DNA from: Jiangella alba
GTDB lineage: Bacteria > Actinomycetota > Actinomycetes > Jiangellales > Jiangellaceae
DNA length: 64,000 bases
Assembly (NCBI RefSeq): GCF_900106035.1
Contig: NZ_FNUC01000004.1
Location: 3,199,722 to 3,263,721 of the forward strand
Direction: 5' to 3'
Both the position numbers and the translations under genes were made by a program. Shown piece after piece: positions 45,545-54,239 of the stretch. The stretch's first letter is position 1. The number at the start of each line of letters is the position of its first letter. The notes under the pieces were generated by a model, which saw nothing but the letters and a program-made list of their open reading frames with translations, ran no database searches and had not been told where the DNA came from.

Positions 45545-46314
45545 CCGAACAGGCCCGCCCCGTGGTCCTCGCGGTGGTCGTCGTGGTGGTCAGGGGGACC
45601 GGTCAGGGTCATCGACGGCGTCGGCAGCGGGCCGTCGTGGACGACGTGGCCGCCGTCGAGCACGACGCCGCGGTCGACCAGCGGCGCCAGCGGGCCCATC
45701 TCGTGCAGCACCAGCAGCACCGTGCGGCCGGACGCGACGAACGTGCGCAGCGCGCGGGCGAACGCCTCCTGGCTGCGGTGGTCGACGCCGGCGTTGGGTT
45801 CGTCGAGGACCAGCAGATCGGGCTCGGACGCGGCGGCGCGGGCGATCAGCACCCGCTGCTGCTGCCCGCCGGACAGGTTGGCGACGCTGCGTCCGGCGTG
45901 CTCGGACAGCCCGACCAGCTCGATCGCGTTGTCGACGGCGGCGCGGTCGGCCTTGCGGGCCGGGCGGAAGAGCTTGCGCCGGGCCAGCCGACCCGCCGCG
46001 ACGACCTCGCGCACCGTCGCCGGCACACCGCCCGCCGCCGTCGTGCGCTGCGGCACGTAGCCGACCCGCCACCAGTCGTGGAACGACTTCAGCGGCGCGC
46101 CGAACAGCCGCACCTCGCCGGCGACCGCCGGTACCAGGCCGACCGTCGCGCGGACCAGCGTCGACTTGCCCGAGCCGTTCGCGCCCAGCAGGGTGACGAC
46201 CTCGCCCTCGACGACCTTGAGGTCGACGCCGTGCAGCACCGGGCGGTCGTCGAGCTCGACCCGCAGCCCGCGGACGTCGACGACGGCTGATCTCATGGGG
46301 GTCACGGTACTCAC
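45541..46314 (-). CDS. znuC: Zinc ABC importer ATP-binding protein ZnuC
   Basis: ATPase subunit of 257 residues: Walker A LGANGSGKSTLVRA, Q-loop VGYVPQRTTA, signature LSGGQQQRVLIA, Walker B LLVLDEPNAGVD, switch LLVLHEMG. The C-terminus is also His-rich (DHHDDHREDHG). The GTG at 46314 overlaps the znuA stop; an ATG six codons in (46296) is the alternative. Confidence 0.92.
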   Translation of the reverse strand: MSTVTPMRSAVVDVRGLRVELDDRPVLHGVDLKVVEGEVVTLLGANGSGKSTLVRATVGLVPAVAGEVRLFGAPLKSFHDWWRVGYVPQRTTAAGGVPATVREVVAAGRLARRKLFRPARKADRAAVDNAIELVGLSEHAGRSVANLSGGQQQRVLIARAAASEPDLLVLDEPNAGVDHRSQEAFARALRTFVASGRTVLLVLHEMGPLAPLVDRGVVLDGGHVVHDGPLPTPSMTLTGPPDHHDDHREDHGAGLFG

Positions 46315-47264
46315 GTGCACCCGTTGGCGGTGCGCAGTGCCTCGAGGTCGGCCCGCATCAGGCTGAAGTAGTCCTGGTCGGCGGTGTCGTCGGTGAGGCC
46401 CTCGATCGGGTCGAGCACCGCGGCCTGCACGCCGAGGTCGCCGGCCAGCGTCTCGGCGACGTCCGGGCTGACGAGGCGCTCGTAGAAGATGGTCGTGACG
46501 CCCTGCTCCCGCACGACGTCGTGCACCTCGGCCAGCCGCTCCGGCGACGGCTCCGCCTCGGGGTCGATGCCGGAGATGCCGATCTGCTCGAGGTCGTACC
46601 GGTGCGCGAGGTAGCCGAACGCCTCGTGCGCCACGACGAACACCCGCTGCGTGCACTGCGCCAGGCCGGTCTCGAACTCCTGGTCCAGCTCCTGCAGGTC
46701 GGCGTTGAGGGCGTCGGCGTTGGCGCGGTAGTCGTCGGCGTTGTCCGGGTCGGCCTCGGCCAGCCGGTCGGCGACGGCGGACGCGATGGCCTCGAGGTTC
46801 GTGGGATCGAGCCAGACGTGCGGGTCGCCGGCGAGGTCGCCGTGGTCGTGACCCTCGTGGCCCTCCTCGTCGCCGTGCTCGTCCTCGTGCTCCGGCTCGT
46901 CGAGCAACTCGACCAGGCCCGCGACGTCGACGGCGCGGTCCTCGGCGTTCTGCTCGACCGCCTCGTCGACGGACGGCTGGAACCCGGCCAGGTAGACGAC
47001 GAGGTCGGCGTCGGAGATCTCGCCGACCTGGCGGGCGGTCAGCTCGAGGTCGTGCGGCTCGCCGCCGGCCTGGGTGAGGTTGTCGACGCTGGCGTGGTCG
47101 CCCGCGACACGTTCGGTCACGAACGCCAGTGGGTAGAACGACGCGGCGACGGTGAGGCCGTCGCCGCCGCTCGCGGTGCCGGAGTCGTCGCCACAGCCCG
47201 CGAGGACGAGCCCGGCGAGGGCGGCGGTGCTCAGCGCGGCCATCGCCGCACGACGGTTCTTCAT
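46311..47264 (-). CDS. znuA: Zinc ABC importer substrate-binding lipoprotein ZnuA
   Basis: Cluster A-I solute-binding lipoprotein of 317 residues. The lipobox is LAGLVLAGCGDD. Zinc ligands are expected in GGEPHDLELTARQ, in HVWLDPTNLEAIA and in VAHEAFGYLAHRY. A flexible His/Asp/Glu-rich loop (EPEHEDEHGDEEGHEGHDHG) lies before the second ligand, as in zinc but not manganese binders. ATG at 47264. A Zur box lies 22 bases upstream. Confidence 0.94.
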   Translation of the reverse strand: MKNRRAAMAALSTAALAGLVLAGCGDDSGTASGGDGLTVAASFYPLAFVTERVAGDHASVDNLTQAGGEPHDLELTARQVGEISDADLVVYLAGFQPSVDEAVEQNAEDRAVDVAGLVELLDEPEHEDEHGDEEGHEGHDHGDLAGDPHVWLDPTNLEAIASAVADRLAEADPDNADDYRANADALNADLQELDQEFETGLAQCTQRVFVVAHEAFGYLAHRYDLEQIGISGIDPEAEPSPERLAEVHDVVREQGVTTIFYERLVSPDVAETLAGDLGVQAAVLDPIEGLTDDTADQDYFSLMRADLEALRTANGCT

Positions 47265-47285
47265 GGGACACATTCTCATCAAGAC

Positions 47286-47300
47286 TGACAACCATTGTCA
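47286..47300 (-). promoter_or_regulatory. Zur box of the znuACB operon
   Basis: On the minus strand TGACAATGGTTGTCA, 12 of 15 positions identical to the actinobacterial Zur consensus TGAAAATGATTTTCA, with perfect TGACAA/TTGTCA arms. It sits at about the transcription start of znuA, where bound Zur-Zn would repress. Confidence 0.8.
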
Positions 47301-47388
47301 AAACGGTGGGTTCGGAACGTCCCGGCGGGGCTCGCGCGTTGGGGGAGTGGGTGCGGTCGCCGAGGGCCGCGCCCGGGGCGCGCCGGCA

Positions 47389-47504
47389 AGGTGCGCTGAC
47401 GGGTGCGCCGGGAGGCGCGCTGGCGGGTGTGCCGCGAGGTGCGTCCGGGGTGTTCCGGAAGGTGCGCTCACGGGTGTGCCGGGAGGCGCGCTCACGGGGT
47501 GCGG
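47389..47504. repeat. Degenerate 24-bp tandem repeats between znuA and zur
   Basis: About five copies of a 24-base unit, AGGTGCGCTGACGGGTGCGC and four more bases in the first copy, with one copy of 23. The copies differ at several positions. They fill the middle of the 388-base gap between the two divergent zinc-related genes (47265-47652), which otherwise holds only the two metal-regulator boxes. Confidence 0.75.
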
Positions 47505-47615
47505 TGGCTCGCGGCGCGAGGGCGCGTCCCGCGGGGGCGCTGCGGGCCACCGCCTCGCCGGCCTCGTCCGCCTGTGCGCGCACCGCTCGTCGCCGATGGG
47601 TGATCGGAGCTAGAC

Positions 47616-47632
47616 TCTCATTGGTAATGAGA
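47616..47632 (+). promoter_or_regulatory. Fur/Zur-type operator before zur
   Basis: TCTCATT, GGT, AATGAGA: perfect 7-bp arms, followed by ATC to give the AATGAGAATC wording seen in Fur-family boxes. A TAGACT -10 box at 47611-47616 overlaps its left end. It lies 20 bases before the zur GTG, so zur is likely autoregulated. Confidence 0.7.
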
Positions 47633-47652
47633 ATCGACAGGGAGCGACTCAG

Positions 47653-48066
47653 GTGACGGTACGCGAACAGCCGGCCAAGGAGCACCGCCGGACGCGGCAG
47701 CGCGCCGCTGTCGACGAGGTGCTCGACGACACCGAGGACTTCATCAGCGCCCAGGAGCTGCACGCCCTGTTGCGGGCCCGCGGCGCCGGCGTCGGGCTGG
47801 CCACCGTCTACCGCACCCTGCAGACCCTCGCCGACGACGGCCGGGTCGACGTCCTCCGGTCCGACGCCGGTGAGGCGGTCTACCGGCGCTGCGTCCGCGA
47901 AGAGCACCATCACCACCTGGTCTGCCGGTCCTGCGGCGCCACGGTCGAGATCGCTGGCCCGACGGTCGAGCGCTGGGCCAAGTCGGTCGCCGACCAGCAC
48001 GGCTACTCCGAGGTCTCGCACACGCTGGAGATCTTCGGCACCTGCCCCCGCTGCGCCGCCTCCTGA
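47653..48066 (+). CDS. zur: Zinc-uptake regulator Zur (Fur family)
   Basis: A 137-residue metalloregulator. Winged helix RTRQRAAVDEVLDD, FISAQELHALLRARGAGVGLATVYRTLQTLADDGRVD (in parts), the regulatory metal site in EEHHHHLVCRSCG and the structural zinc cysteines CRSC and CPRC at the C-terminus. Assigned as Zur and not Fur or PerR from its position divergent from znuACB. GTG start with AGGGAG eight bases upstream. Confidence 0.9.
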   Translation: MTVREQPAKEHRRTRQRAAVDEVLDDTEDFISAQELHALLRARGAGVGLATVYRTLQTLADDGRVDVLRSDAGEAVYRRCVREEHHHHLVCRSCGATVEIAGPTVERWAKSVADQHGYSEVSHTLEIFGTCPRCAAS

Positions 48067-48181
48067 TGGCGAATCCGGTCACCGCCGCTCGGTGATCGCT
48101 GCTCAGCCGCGCCGCGGCCGGTGCGCGAGCGAGCCATTGCTCCGGTCCGAAGCGTCCCGGTAACGTCGTCCGCATCCTACT

Positions 48182-48193
48182 TAATACGTATTA
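48182..48193. promoter_or_regulatory. Perfect palindrome just before the sialidase gene
   Basis: TAATACGTATTA, a perfect 12-bp AT-rich dyad, is followed immediately by the AGGAGG ribosome site of the sialidase gene. A repressor bound here would block both transcription and the ribosome site. No adjacent regulator gene is present, so the factor is unknown. Confidence 0.5.
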
Positions 48194-48202
48194 GGAGGCG
48201 GC

Positions 48203-51200
48203 GTGCGAGGGTGGACGTGGCGGTCTGCGGGCTGGCGGGATGGCTCGGTGAGCCGGGACCGGCAGGAGGCGTCGGCGGGCCAAGGTCGCTCGGCGGACGG
48301 GGGTCGCGCGGCGGACGGGCGTCGCTCGGCGGGCCAAGGCTGCGCGGCGGACGGGAACCGCTCGGCGGGCCATGGCCGCGCGGCGGGCCGGCGTGACGGG
48401 GCGCCGAGCCGGGACCGGCAGGAGGCGTCGGCGGGCCAAGGCCGCCCGGCGGGCCAAGGCCGCGGTGCGGGTCAAGGCCGGGGCCGGACGGCGCGGACGG
48501 TGGCGGCGCTGGTCGCTGTCCTGGCGCTGGGAGCGACCTCGGCGGCGGCCGCCGGTCCGGCGACGCCGGGGCTCGCGGGCAGCCTGGCCGCCGCTGAAGT
48601 CGGGCCGTCGGCGATCACCTCAGCCCCATCCGTCACTCCAGCCACGTCGGCGGCAGCGGCCACCGACCGGCCGGGCGCGTTCGACGAGACCGTGCTGTGG
48701 GACTCCGCGGCCGGCCCGCACGAGAGCTACCACGTGCAGGGCCTCGCGGTGACGCCGTCGGACACGGTCCTGGCGTTCACCGAGGGCCGGCACGAGGTCT
48801 GCGACGCCGGTCCGCGCGACATCGTCCTGCGCCGCAGCACGGACGGCGGCGACAGCTGGGAGCCGAGCCGCATCGTGGTCCCGTCGGACGACGGGCAGTC
48901 GTGGGGCAACCCGACGCCGGTCGTGGACCGGGAGACCGGCGAGATCTTCCTGTTCTTCGGCCTGTCGCTGCTGGATCCGGGCAACACCGGCTGCTCCGGC
49001 GACCGCCAGGAGATCTACCTGAGCCGCAGCACCGACGACGGCGTCACGTGGAGCGCGCCGGTCGAGCTGGACGAACTGTTCGCCGGCAACCCGTACGGCT
49101 GGACGCTGCACGGCCCCGGCCCTGGCCACGGCATCCAGCTGCAGAACGGCCGGCTGGTCATGCAGGTGCTGCACCGCCGCGAGGTCGTCGGCCACACCAC
49201 GCCGGAGCGGCTGTACGGCGTCTCGGTGATCTACAGCGACGACCGCGGCGCCAGTTGGCAGGCCGGCGAGCCGATCCCGGTGGACGTGAACTACCCGATC
49301 AACGAGAGCCGCGTCTACGAGCGCGGCGACGGCGCCGTCGTCGTCAACGGGCGGTCGGCGGCGGGCGGGCACCGGCAGCGGATCAGCGCCGTCAGCACCG
49401 ACGGCGGGCAGACCTGGTCCGACCCGGTCCTCGAGCCCGCGACCGGCCGCTACACCGCCGTCGACGCCGGGTTCCTGCGCTTCGACGGCCCCGACGGCGT
49501 CAGCCGGCTGCTGCACGCCCGCCCGGACTCCGCCCGCCGCGAGGCGCTCACCGTCTCCGTCAGCTACGACGACGGCGCGACCTACCGCTACGACACCATC
49601 GTCAACCCGGGCCCGTCGTACTACTCCGACCTCGCGGTGCTGTCCGACGGCACGATCCTGCTGTTCTACGGCCGCGACGGTGAGATCCTCGGCTCGCCCG
49701 CGCGGCTGGTCATGGCCCGGTTCGACCTCGCCTGGCTGACGAACGGCCGCGACGGCGGCGACCTCGCCGAGCACGCCGTCGAACTCGGCGACACCGCCGG
49801 CGCGAAGGTCCGCCCACCCGCCGGTCCGCCGGCCACCCGGACCGTCAGCCCGGACGTCGCGGGCGGGAACGACGCGGTCGTCACCGGCGCACCGATCCCG
49901 GCCGACGGCGGGCTCGCCCTCGACGGCGACGCCTCCCTGGAGATCCCGGCGACCGAGGCGGTCCGCGCCGCCGGCGACACGTTCACCGCGTCGGCCTGGT
50001 TCCGCACCAGCGGTGAGGACACCCAGTCGATCCTCTGGGCGTACGGCTGGGGCTCGGCCACGCCGCAGTGGTGGCTGCGCGCCGAGCCGGGCAGCAACCG
50101 GATCCAGGCGATGGTCGACACCGGCCAGGCGACGGCATCGCTCAGCGCGCCCGGCTCCTACGCCGACGGCCGCTGGCACCACGCCGCGCTGACCCGCGGC
50201 GGCGGCACGATCGAGCTGTACGTCGACGGCGTGCGGGTCGCCCAGGCGGCGTCCCCGACCGGCGACCTCGCGTTCAGCGCCCGCGAGGGCATCCACGTCG
50301 GGCAGCGGCCGGACGGCGCGAACCGGCTCACCGGCGGCGTCGACGAGGTCCGGCTGTACGACCGCGTGCTGACGGCGGAGGAGGTCGCGGCCCTGGCCGG
50401 GTCGCGGACCGCGGACGGCGCCGCCGGCGCCGTCGTCCACCTGCCGCTGGACGGCACCGGCGCCGAGCGGGTCGCGTGGCCGCGGCCGCAAGCCGTCGAC
50501 GACGAGAACGCCCGCGGCGGCGCCGCTCTGACGTACGCCGCCACCGGCCCCGGCGACTACCTGGAGCTGCCGTTCCGCCTGGCCCGCGACGAGGGCGCGT
50601 TCGAGGTCGCCGTGCGGTACGCCCGCGGGCAGGACGCGGGCCGGATCGAGGTCAGCATCGACGGGCGGCCGCTGCCGGACGGTGTGCTGGACCCGAGCGT
50701 GGACAGCGGCTCGGCGTACCAGACCTACCAGCACGGCACCGTGTCGCTCGGCCGCGGGCTGCACCGCATCCGGTTCACGCTGCTGGAGCCCGGCCGGCTC
50801 GGCGGCACGACGATCGCGCCGGACGAACTGACGCTGATCGCCGCCGAGCACCCGTCCGACGAGGCGCGCCGCGACGTCGTGGTCGACGACGAGTCGGTGG
50901 GCGCGTTCCGGCTGACCGGCACGTGGAGCCGCGCGACCGGGCAGGCCGGCCACCCGTACTACGGCGTCAGCTACCGGTCCGCGCCGGCCGGCACCGGCGG
51001 CCGCGTCGCCGGCTGGCAGGTCGACGTCCCGGTCACGGGGGAGTACCACGTGCTCGCCAGGACCGTCGTGCACGCCAACCGCGCCTCCGACGCGCCGTTC
51101 ACCGTCCGCCACGCCGACGGTGCGACGACGGTCCGGATCGACCAGCGCGGCCAGGGCCGGGTGGTCGGCGACGTCCGGCCGGCCGTCTGGGTGGACCTCG

Positions 51201-51595
51201 GCGCGTACCGCTTCGAGGCGGGCGCGGCCGGGCGGGTCGAGCTGTCCGACGACGCGGACGGGTTCGTCATCGCCGACGCGATCATGGTCACCCGCGACCC
51301 GGTGCCCGGCGCGGTGGCGGACCTGACGGCGCGGGCGTCCGGCCCGGCGTCGGCGCTGGTCTCATGGGCCGCGGTGGACGGTGCCGACGGCTACGACGTC
51401 GAGGTGCGGGCCGCCGGGACCGGGCTGTGGACGCTGGCCGGACGGGTGGGCGCGGACGCGACGTCGCTGGAGGTCAGCGGCCTCGCGCCGGCGACGTCGT
51501 ACGAGGTCCGCGCGTACGCGTTCGCCGAGCCCGACCCGGGCCGTCCGGCGCTGGCCGGCCCGGCATCCGGCCCGGTCACGGTCACGACCGGGTAG
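48203..51595 (+). CDS. Secreted multidomain exo-alpha-sialidase
   Basis: A predicted extracellular sialidase of 1130 residues. Order: a positively charged repeat-bearing N-terminus (1-98), a signal helix (TVAALVAVLALGATSAAAA, 99-117), a six-bladed sialidase domain from about 160 to 500 with five Asp-boxes (RSTDGGDSW, RSTDDGVTW, YSDDRGASW, VSTDGGQTW, SYDDGATY), a LamG-like domain (about 575-735), a carbohydrate-binding-type domain, a golvesin-type C-terminal domain (VVDDESVGAFRLTGTWSRAT) and a fibronectin III domain (1033-1130). GTG with AGGAGG four bases upstream. It probably releases sialic acid from host or environmental glycans; no nan catabolic genes are nearby. Confidence 0.88.
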   Translation: MRGWTWRSAGWRDGSVSRDRQEASAGQGRSADGGRAADGRRSAGQGCAADGNRSAGHGRAAGRRDGAPSRDRQEASAGQGRPAGQGRGAGQGRGRTARTVAALVAVLALGATSAAAAGPATPGLAGSLAAAEVGPSAITSAPSVTPATSAAAATDRPGAFDETVLWDSAAGPHESYHVQGLAVTPSDTVLAFTEGRHEVCDAGPRDIVLRRSTDGGDSWEPSRIVVPSDDGQSWGNPTPVVDRETGEIFLFFGLSLLDPGNTGCSGDRQEIYLSRSTDDGVTWSAPVELDELFAGNPYGWTLHGPGPGHGIQLQNGRLVMQVLHRREVVGHTTPERLYGVSVIYSDDRGASWQAGEPIPVDVNYPINESRVYERGDGAVVVNGRSAAGGHRQRISAVSTDGGQTWSDPVLEPATGRYTAVDAGFLRFDGPDGVSRLLHARPDSARREALTVSVSYDDGATYRYDTIVNPGPSYYSDLAVLSDGTILLFYGRDGEILGSPARLVMARFDLAWLTNGRDGGDLAEHAVELGDTAGAKVRPPAGPPATRTVSPDVAGGNDAVVTGAPIPADGGLALDGDASLEIPATEAVRAAGDTFTASAWFRTSGEDTQSILWAYGWGSATPQWWLRAEPGSNRIQAMVDTGQATASLSAPGSYADGRWHHAALTRGGGTIELYVDGVRVAQAASPTGDLAFSAREGIHVGQRPDGANRLTGGVDEVRLYDRVLTAEEVAALAGSRTADGAAGAVVHLPLDGTGAERVAWPRPQAVDDENARGGAALTYAATGPGDYLELPFRLARDEGAFEVAVRYARGQDAGRIEVSIDGRPLPDGVLDPSVDSGSAYQTYQHGTVSLGRGLHRIRFTLLEPGRLGGTTIAPDELTLIAAEHPSDEARRDVVVDDESVGAFRLTGTWSRATGQAGHPYYGVSYRSAPAGTGGRVAGWQVDVPVTGEYHVLARTVVHANRASDAPFTVRHADGATTVRIDQRGQGRVVGDVRPAVWVDLGAYRFEAGAAGRVELSDDADGFVIADAIMVTRDPVPGAVADLTARASGPASALVSWAAVDGADGYDVEVRAAGTGLWTLAGRVGADATSLEVSGLAPATSYEVRAYAFAEPDPGRPALAGPASGPVTVTTG
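48273..48380 (+). repeat. Six 18-bp tandem repeats coding hexapeptides in the sialidase N-terminus
   Basis: Six consecutive 18-base units starting CGGCGG encode SAGQGR, SADGGR, AADGRR, SAGQGC, AADGNR, SAGHGR. A 35-base segment including the preceding SRDRQEASAGQGR is repeated exactly at 48251-48285 and 48407-48441. The array precedes the signal helix by about 40 residues and would lengthen the cytoplasmic end of the signal peptide. Confidence 0.85.
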
Positions 51596-51631
51596 CCCGG
51601 ACCGGTGTTGAAATGTCCGCCTCGCTCCCCT

Positions 51632-51650
51632 TAAGGTAAGCCTCGCCTTA
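51632..51650 (+). promoter_or_regulatory. IdeR/DmdR-like iron box
   Basis: The 19-base site TAAGGTAAGCCTCGCCTTA matches 14 of 19 positions of the iron box TTAGGTTAGCCTAACCTAA, with the GCC centre and outer half-sites intact. It ends 24 bases before the start of the adenylation-carrier-acyltransferase gene, so that gene should be expressed when iron is scarce. Confidence 0.7.
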
Positions 51651-51674
51651 TCGGACGTCGCTGGGGGAGCGGTC

Positions 51675-54239
51675 ATGACGGTCGTGCTGCCGCCGCCCCG
51701 GGGATCGGTGGCGGCGGCGCACGCCGTCGTCCCGTTCGCGCGCGACCTCGCCCGCCACGGCGACCGGCTCGCGGTCGTCGACGGCGCCGAGCGCTGGACC
51801 TACCGCGAGCTGGCCCAGCGCGTCGGCGCAACGGCGGTGCGGCTCGGCTCCGGCCGGAAGCTGGTGCTCGTCGGCGCCGGGAACGACGCGACGTCGCTGG
51901 TCACGTACCTCGCCGCGCTGGCGGCCGGTCACGTCGCGCTGCTCGCGCCGCCCGCGCAGGCCGATACCGTCGCGGCCGCCTACGATCCCGACGCCGTGCT
52001 GCTGCCCGGCGGCCGCCTGGACGTGCGGCGGGACGGGTCCGCGCACGAGCTCCACCCGGACCTGGCGCTGCTGATGCCGACGTCCGGGTCGACCGGCGCG
52101 CCCAAGCTGGCCCGGCTGTCGCACGAGAACGTGCAGGCCAACGCGGAGTCCATCGTGTCGTTCCTGGGCATCCGCGACACCGACCGCGCGGTCACGACGC
52201 TGCCGATGCACTACGTGTACGGGCTGTCCGTCGTGAACACGCACCTGCTGCGCGGCGCGGCCGTCGTGCTCACCGACCTCTCCGTCGCCGACGCCTGCTT
52301 CTGGGACCTGTTCCGGGCCGAGGGCGCGACGACGCTGGCCGGGGTGCCGCTGACGTTCGACCTGCTCGACCGCGTCGGGTTCGCCGGCATGCGGCTGCCG
52401 CGGCTTCGGTACGTGACCCAGGCCGGCGGACGACTCGACCCGGCGCACGTGCGCCGGTACGCCGAACTGGGGCGGCGGGGTGGGTGGGACCTCGTCGTCA
52501 TGTACGGGCAGACCGAGGCGACCGCGCGGATGGCGTACCTGCCGCCGTCGCTGGCCGCCGACCATCCGTCGGCCGTCGGGGTGCCGATCCCGGGCGGCTC
52601 GTTCACCCTCGCGCCCGCGCCCGAGGCGACGTCGCCGGACGTTGGCGAGCTGGTCTACCACGGCCCGAACGTCATGCTCGGGTACGCGACGTCGCCGGCC
52701 GACCTCGCGCTCGGACGCACCGTCACCGCGCTGCACACCGGTGACCTCGCCCGGCGCACCGGCGGGCTGTACGAGATCGTCGGGCGGCGCAGCCGGTTCG
52801 TGAAGATCGCCGGGCTGCGGGTCGACCTCGACCACGTCGAGGCCGCGCTGACCCGTCCGGGGGTCGTGGTCCGGTGCACCGGGACGGACGGCGACCTGCT
52901 GGTCGCGGTCGACGGCGCCGAGCCCGCGGCCGTCCGGGAGGAGATCGCCGGACGCTTCGGGCTGCCCGTGCGCGCCGTCACGGCCGCCGCCGTCACCGTC
53001 GCGGAGACACCGCGGCTGGCCAGCGGGAAGGTCGACCACCCGGCGCTGGGTGCGCTGGTGCGGGCGGCGGCGTCGGCGTCCGCGCCTGCCGCGGCGCCGG
53101 ATGCCGCCGGGCCGCTGCCGGAGCGGCTGCGGTCGCTCTACGCCGACCTGCTCGGCCGCCCCGGCGCGACCCTCGACAGCACGTTCACCGGTCTCGGCGG
53201 CGACTCCCTCTCCTACGTCGAGGTGTCGATCCGGCTGGAGGACGAGCTGGGCGCCGTCCCCGCGAACTGGCACGTGACGCCGATCCGCGAGCTGGCCGCC
53301 GCGCCCGCCGTCGCCACTCGTGGTCGGTGGCGGATCCGCCGCGTCGAGACCGGCGTGGCGCTGCGGGCGCTGGCGATCGTCGGTGTCGTCGGCACGCACG
53401 CGGGGCTGTTCACGCTGCTCGGCGGGGCGCACGTGCTGGTGGCGGCGGCCGGGTTCGGTTTCGCGCGGTTCCGGCTCACCGCCGCCGACCGGGTGACGCG
53501 GCTACGGCAGCAGGCGGTCAGCGTCGCGCGGATCGTCGTCCCCAGCGTGGCCTGGATCGGCGGCGTCGTTCTGCTCACCGACCAGTACGGGCCGCTGAAC
53601 GTGCTGCTGCTCAACGGGCTGTTCGGGCCGCCGTCGTGGACGTCGGACTGGCATTTCTGGTTCGTCGAGGTGCTCGTCTACATCCTCGTCGTGCTGGCCG
53701 CCCTGCTCGCCGTCCCGTTCGTCGACCGGCTGGAGCGGCGGTTCCCGTTCGCGTTCCCCGTTGTGCTGCTGGGGGCCGGGCTGCTCGGGCGGTACGAGGT
53801 GGTCGACCTCGGCGTGCCGCACACCATGCCGGTGTTCTGGCTGTTCGCGTTCGGGTGGGCGGCGGCGCGGGCGTCGGCGTGGTGGCAGCGGGCCGGGCTG
53901 ACGGTGGTGCTGGCGGCGACGGTGCCCGGGTTCTTCGGCAACTCCCCGCGTGAGCTGGCGATCGTCGCCGGGGCGGCGCTGCTGGTGTGGGTCGCGACGG
54001 TGCCGTGCCCGGCGCCGCTGCACCGGGTGGTGGGCGCGCTGGCGGGCGGCTCGCTGTACATCTACCTCACCCACTGGCAGGTCTACCCTCGCCTCGTCGA
54101 CGTCCACCCCGCCCTCGCCGTCGTCGCCTCCCTCTCCGCCGGCGTCGCCCTCTGGTGGCTCGCCGGGGTGGTCAGCGGGCTGGGTGCCAGGTGGCGAGCC
54201 GGTCGAACGGCCGCGGGAACAGTTGCTGGTCGCGTCTGA
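51675..54239 (+). CDS. Adenylation-PCP-acyltransferase-3 fusion protein, probably iron-regulated
   Basis: An 854-residue three-part enzyme. Residues 1-460 are an acyl-adenylating domain with A3 LMPTSGSTGAPKLARL (about 133), A4-like LPMHYVYGLSV, A5 YGQTEATAR, A7 LHTGDLARR, A8 GRRSRFVKIAGLRVDLDHVE and the A10 lysine in ASGKVD. Residues 480-540 are a carrier domain with the phosphopantetheine Ser-511 in GLGGDSLS. Residues 554-854 are a multi-helix acyltransferase-3 domain whose conserved Arg-564 and His-575 lie in LRALAIVGVVGTH. The logic recalls DltA-DltC-DltB: activate an acid, hold it on the carrier, pass it through or onto a membrane acceptor. No condensation or thioesterase domain. The iron box suggests a siderophore or cell-surface modification role; substrate unknown. 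Its 3' end overlaps the next gene by 68 bases. Confidence 0.85.
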   Translation: MTVVLPPPRGSVAAAHAVVPFARDLARHGDRLAVVDGAERWTYRELAQRVGATAVRLGSGRKLVLVGAGNDATSLVTYLAALAAGHVALLAPPAQADTVAAAYDPDAVLLPGGRLDVRRDGSAHELHPDLALLMPTSGSTGAPKLARLSHENVQANAESIVSFLGIRDTDRAVTTLPMHYVYGLSVVNTHLLRGAAVVLTDLSVADACFWDLFRAEGATTLAGVPLTFDLLDRVGFAGMRLPRLRYVTQAGGRLDPAHVRRYAELGRRGGWDLVVMYGQTEATARMAYLPPSLAADHPSAVGVPIPGGSFTLAPAPEATSPDVGELVYHGPNVMLGYATSPADLALGRTVTALHTGDLARRTGGLYEIVGRRSRFVKIAGLRVDLDHVEAALTRPGVVVRCTGTDGDLLVAVDGAEPAAVREEIAGRFGLPVRAVTAAAVTVAETPRLASGKVDHPALGALVRAAASASAPAAAPDAAGPLPERLRSLYADLLGRPGATLDSTFTGLGGDSLSYVEVSIRLEDELGAVPANWHVTPIRELAAAPAVATRGRWRIRRVETGVALRALAIVGVVGTHAGLFTLLGGAHVLVAAAGFGFARFRLTAADRVTRLRQQAVSVARIVVPSVAWIGGVVLLTDQYGPLNVLLLNGLFGPPSWTSDWHFWFVEVLVYILVVLAALLAVPFVDRLERRFPFAFPVVLLGAGLLGRYEVVDLGVPHTMPVFWLFAFGWAAARASAWWQRAGLTVVLAATVPGFFGNSPRELAIVAGAALLVWVATVPCPAPLHRVVGALAGGSLYIYLTHWQVYPRLVDVHPALAVVASLSAGVALWWLAGVVSGLGARWRAGRTAAGTVAGRV

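Noticed and set aside
47389-48441. Possible CRISPR array from regular repeats
   Set aside because: The 24-bp and 18-bp repeats are contiguous with no spacers and there are no cas genes.
48620-51112. An 830-codon minus-strand frame
   Set aside because: Antisense to the sialidase; composition of a shadow frame.
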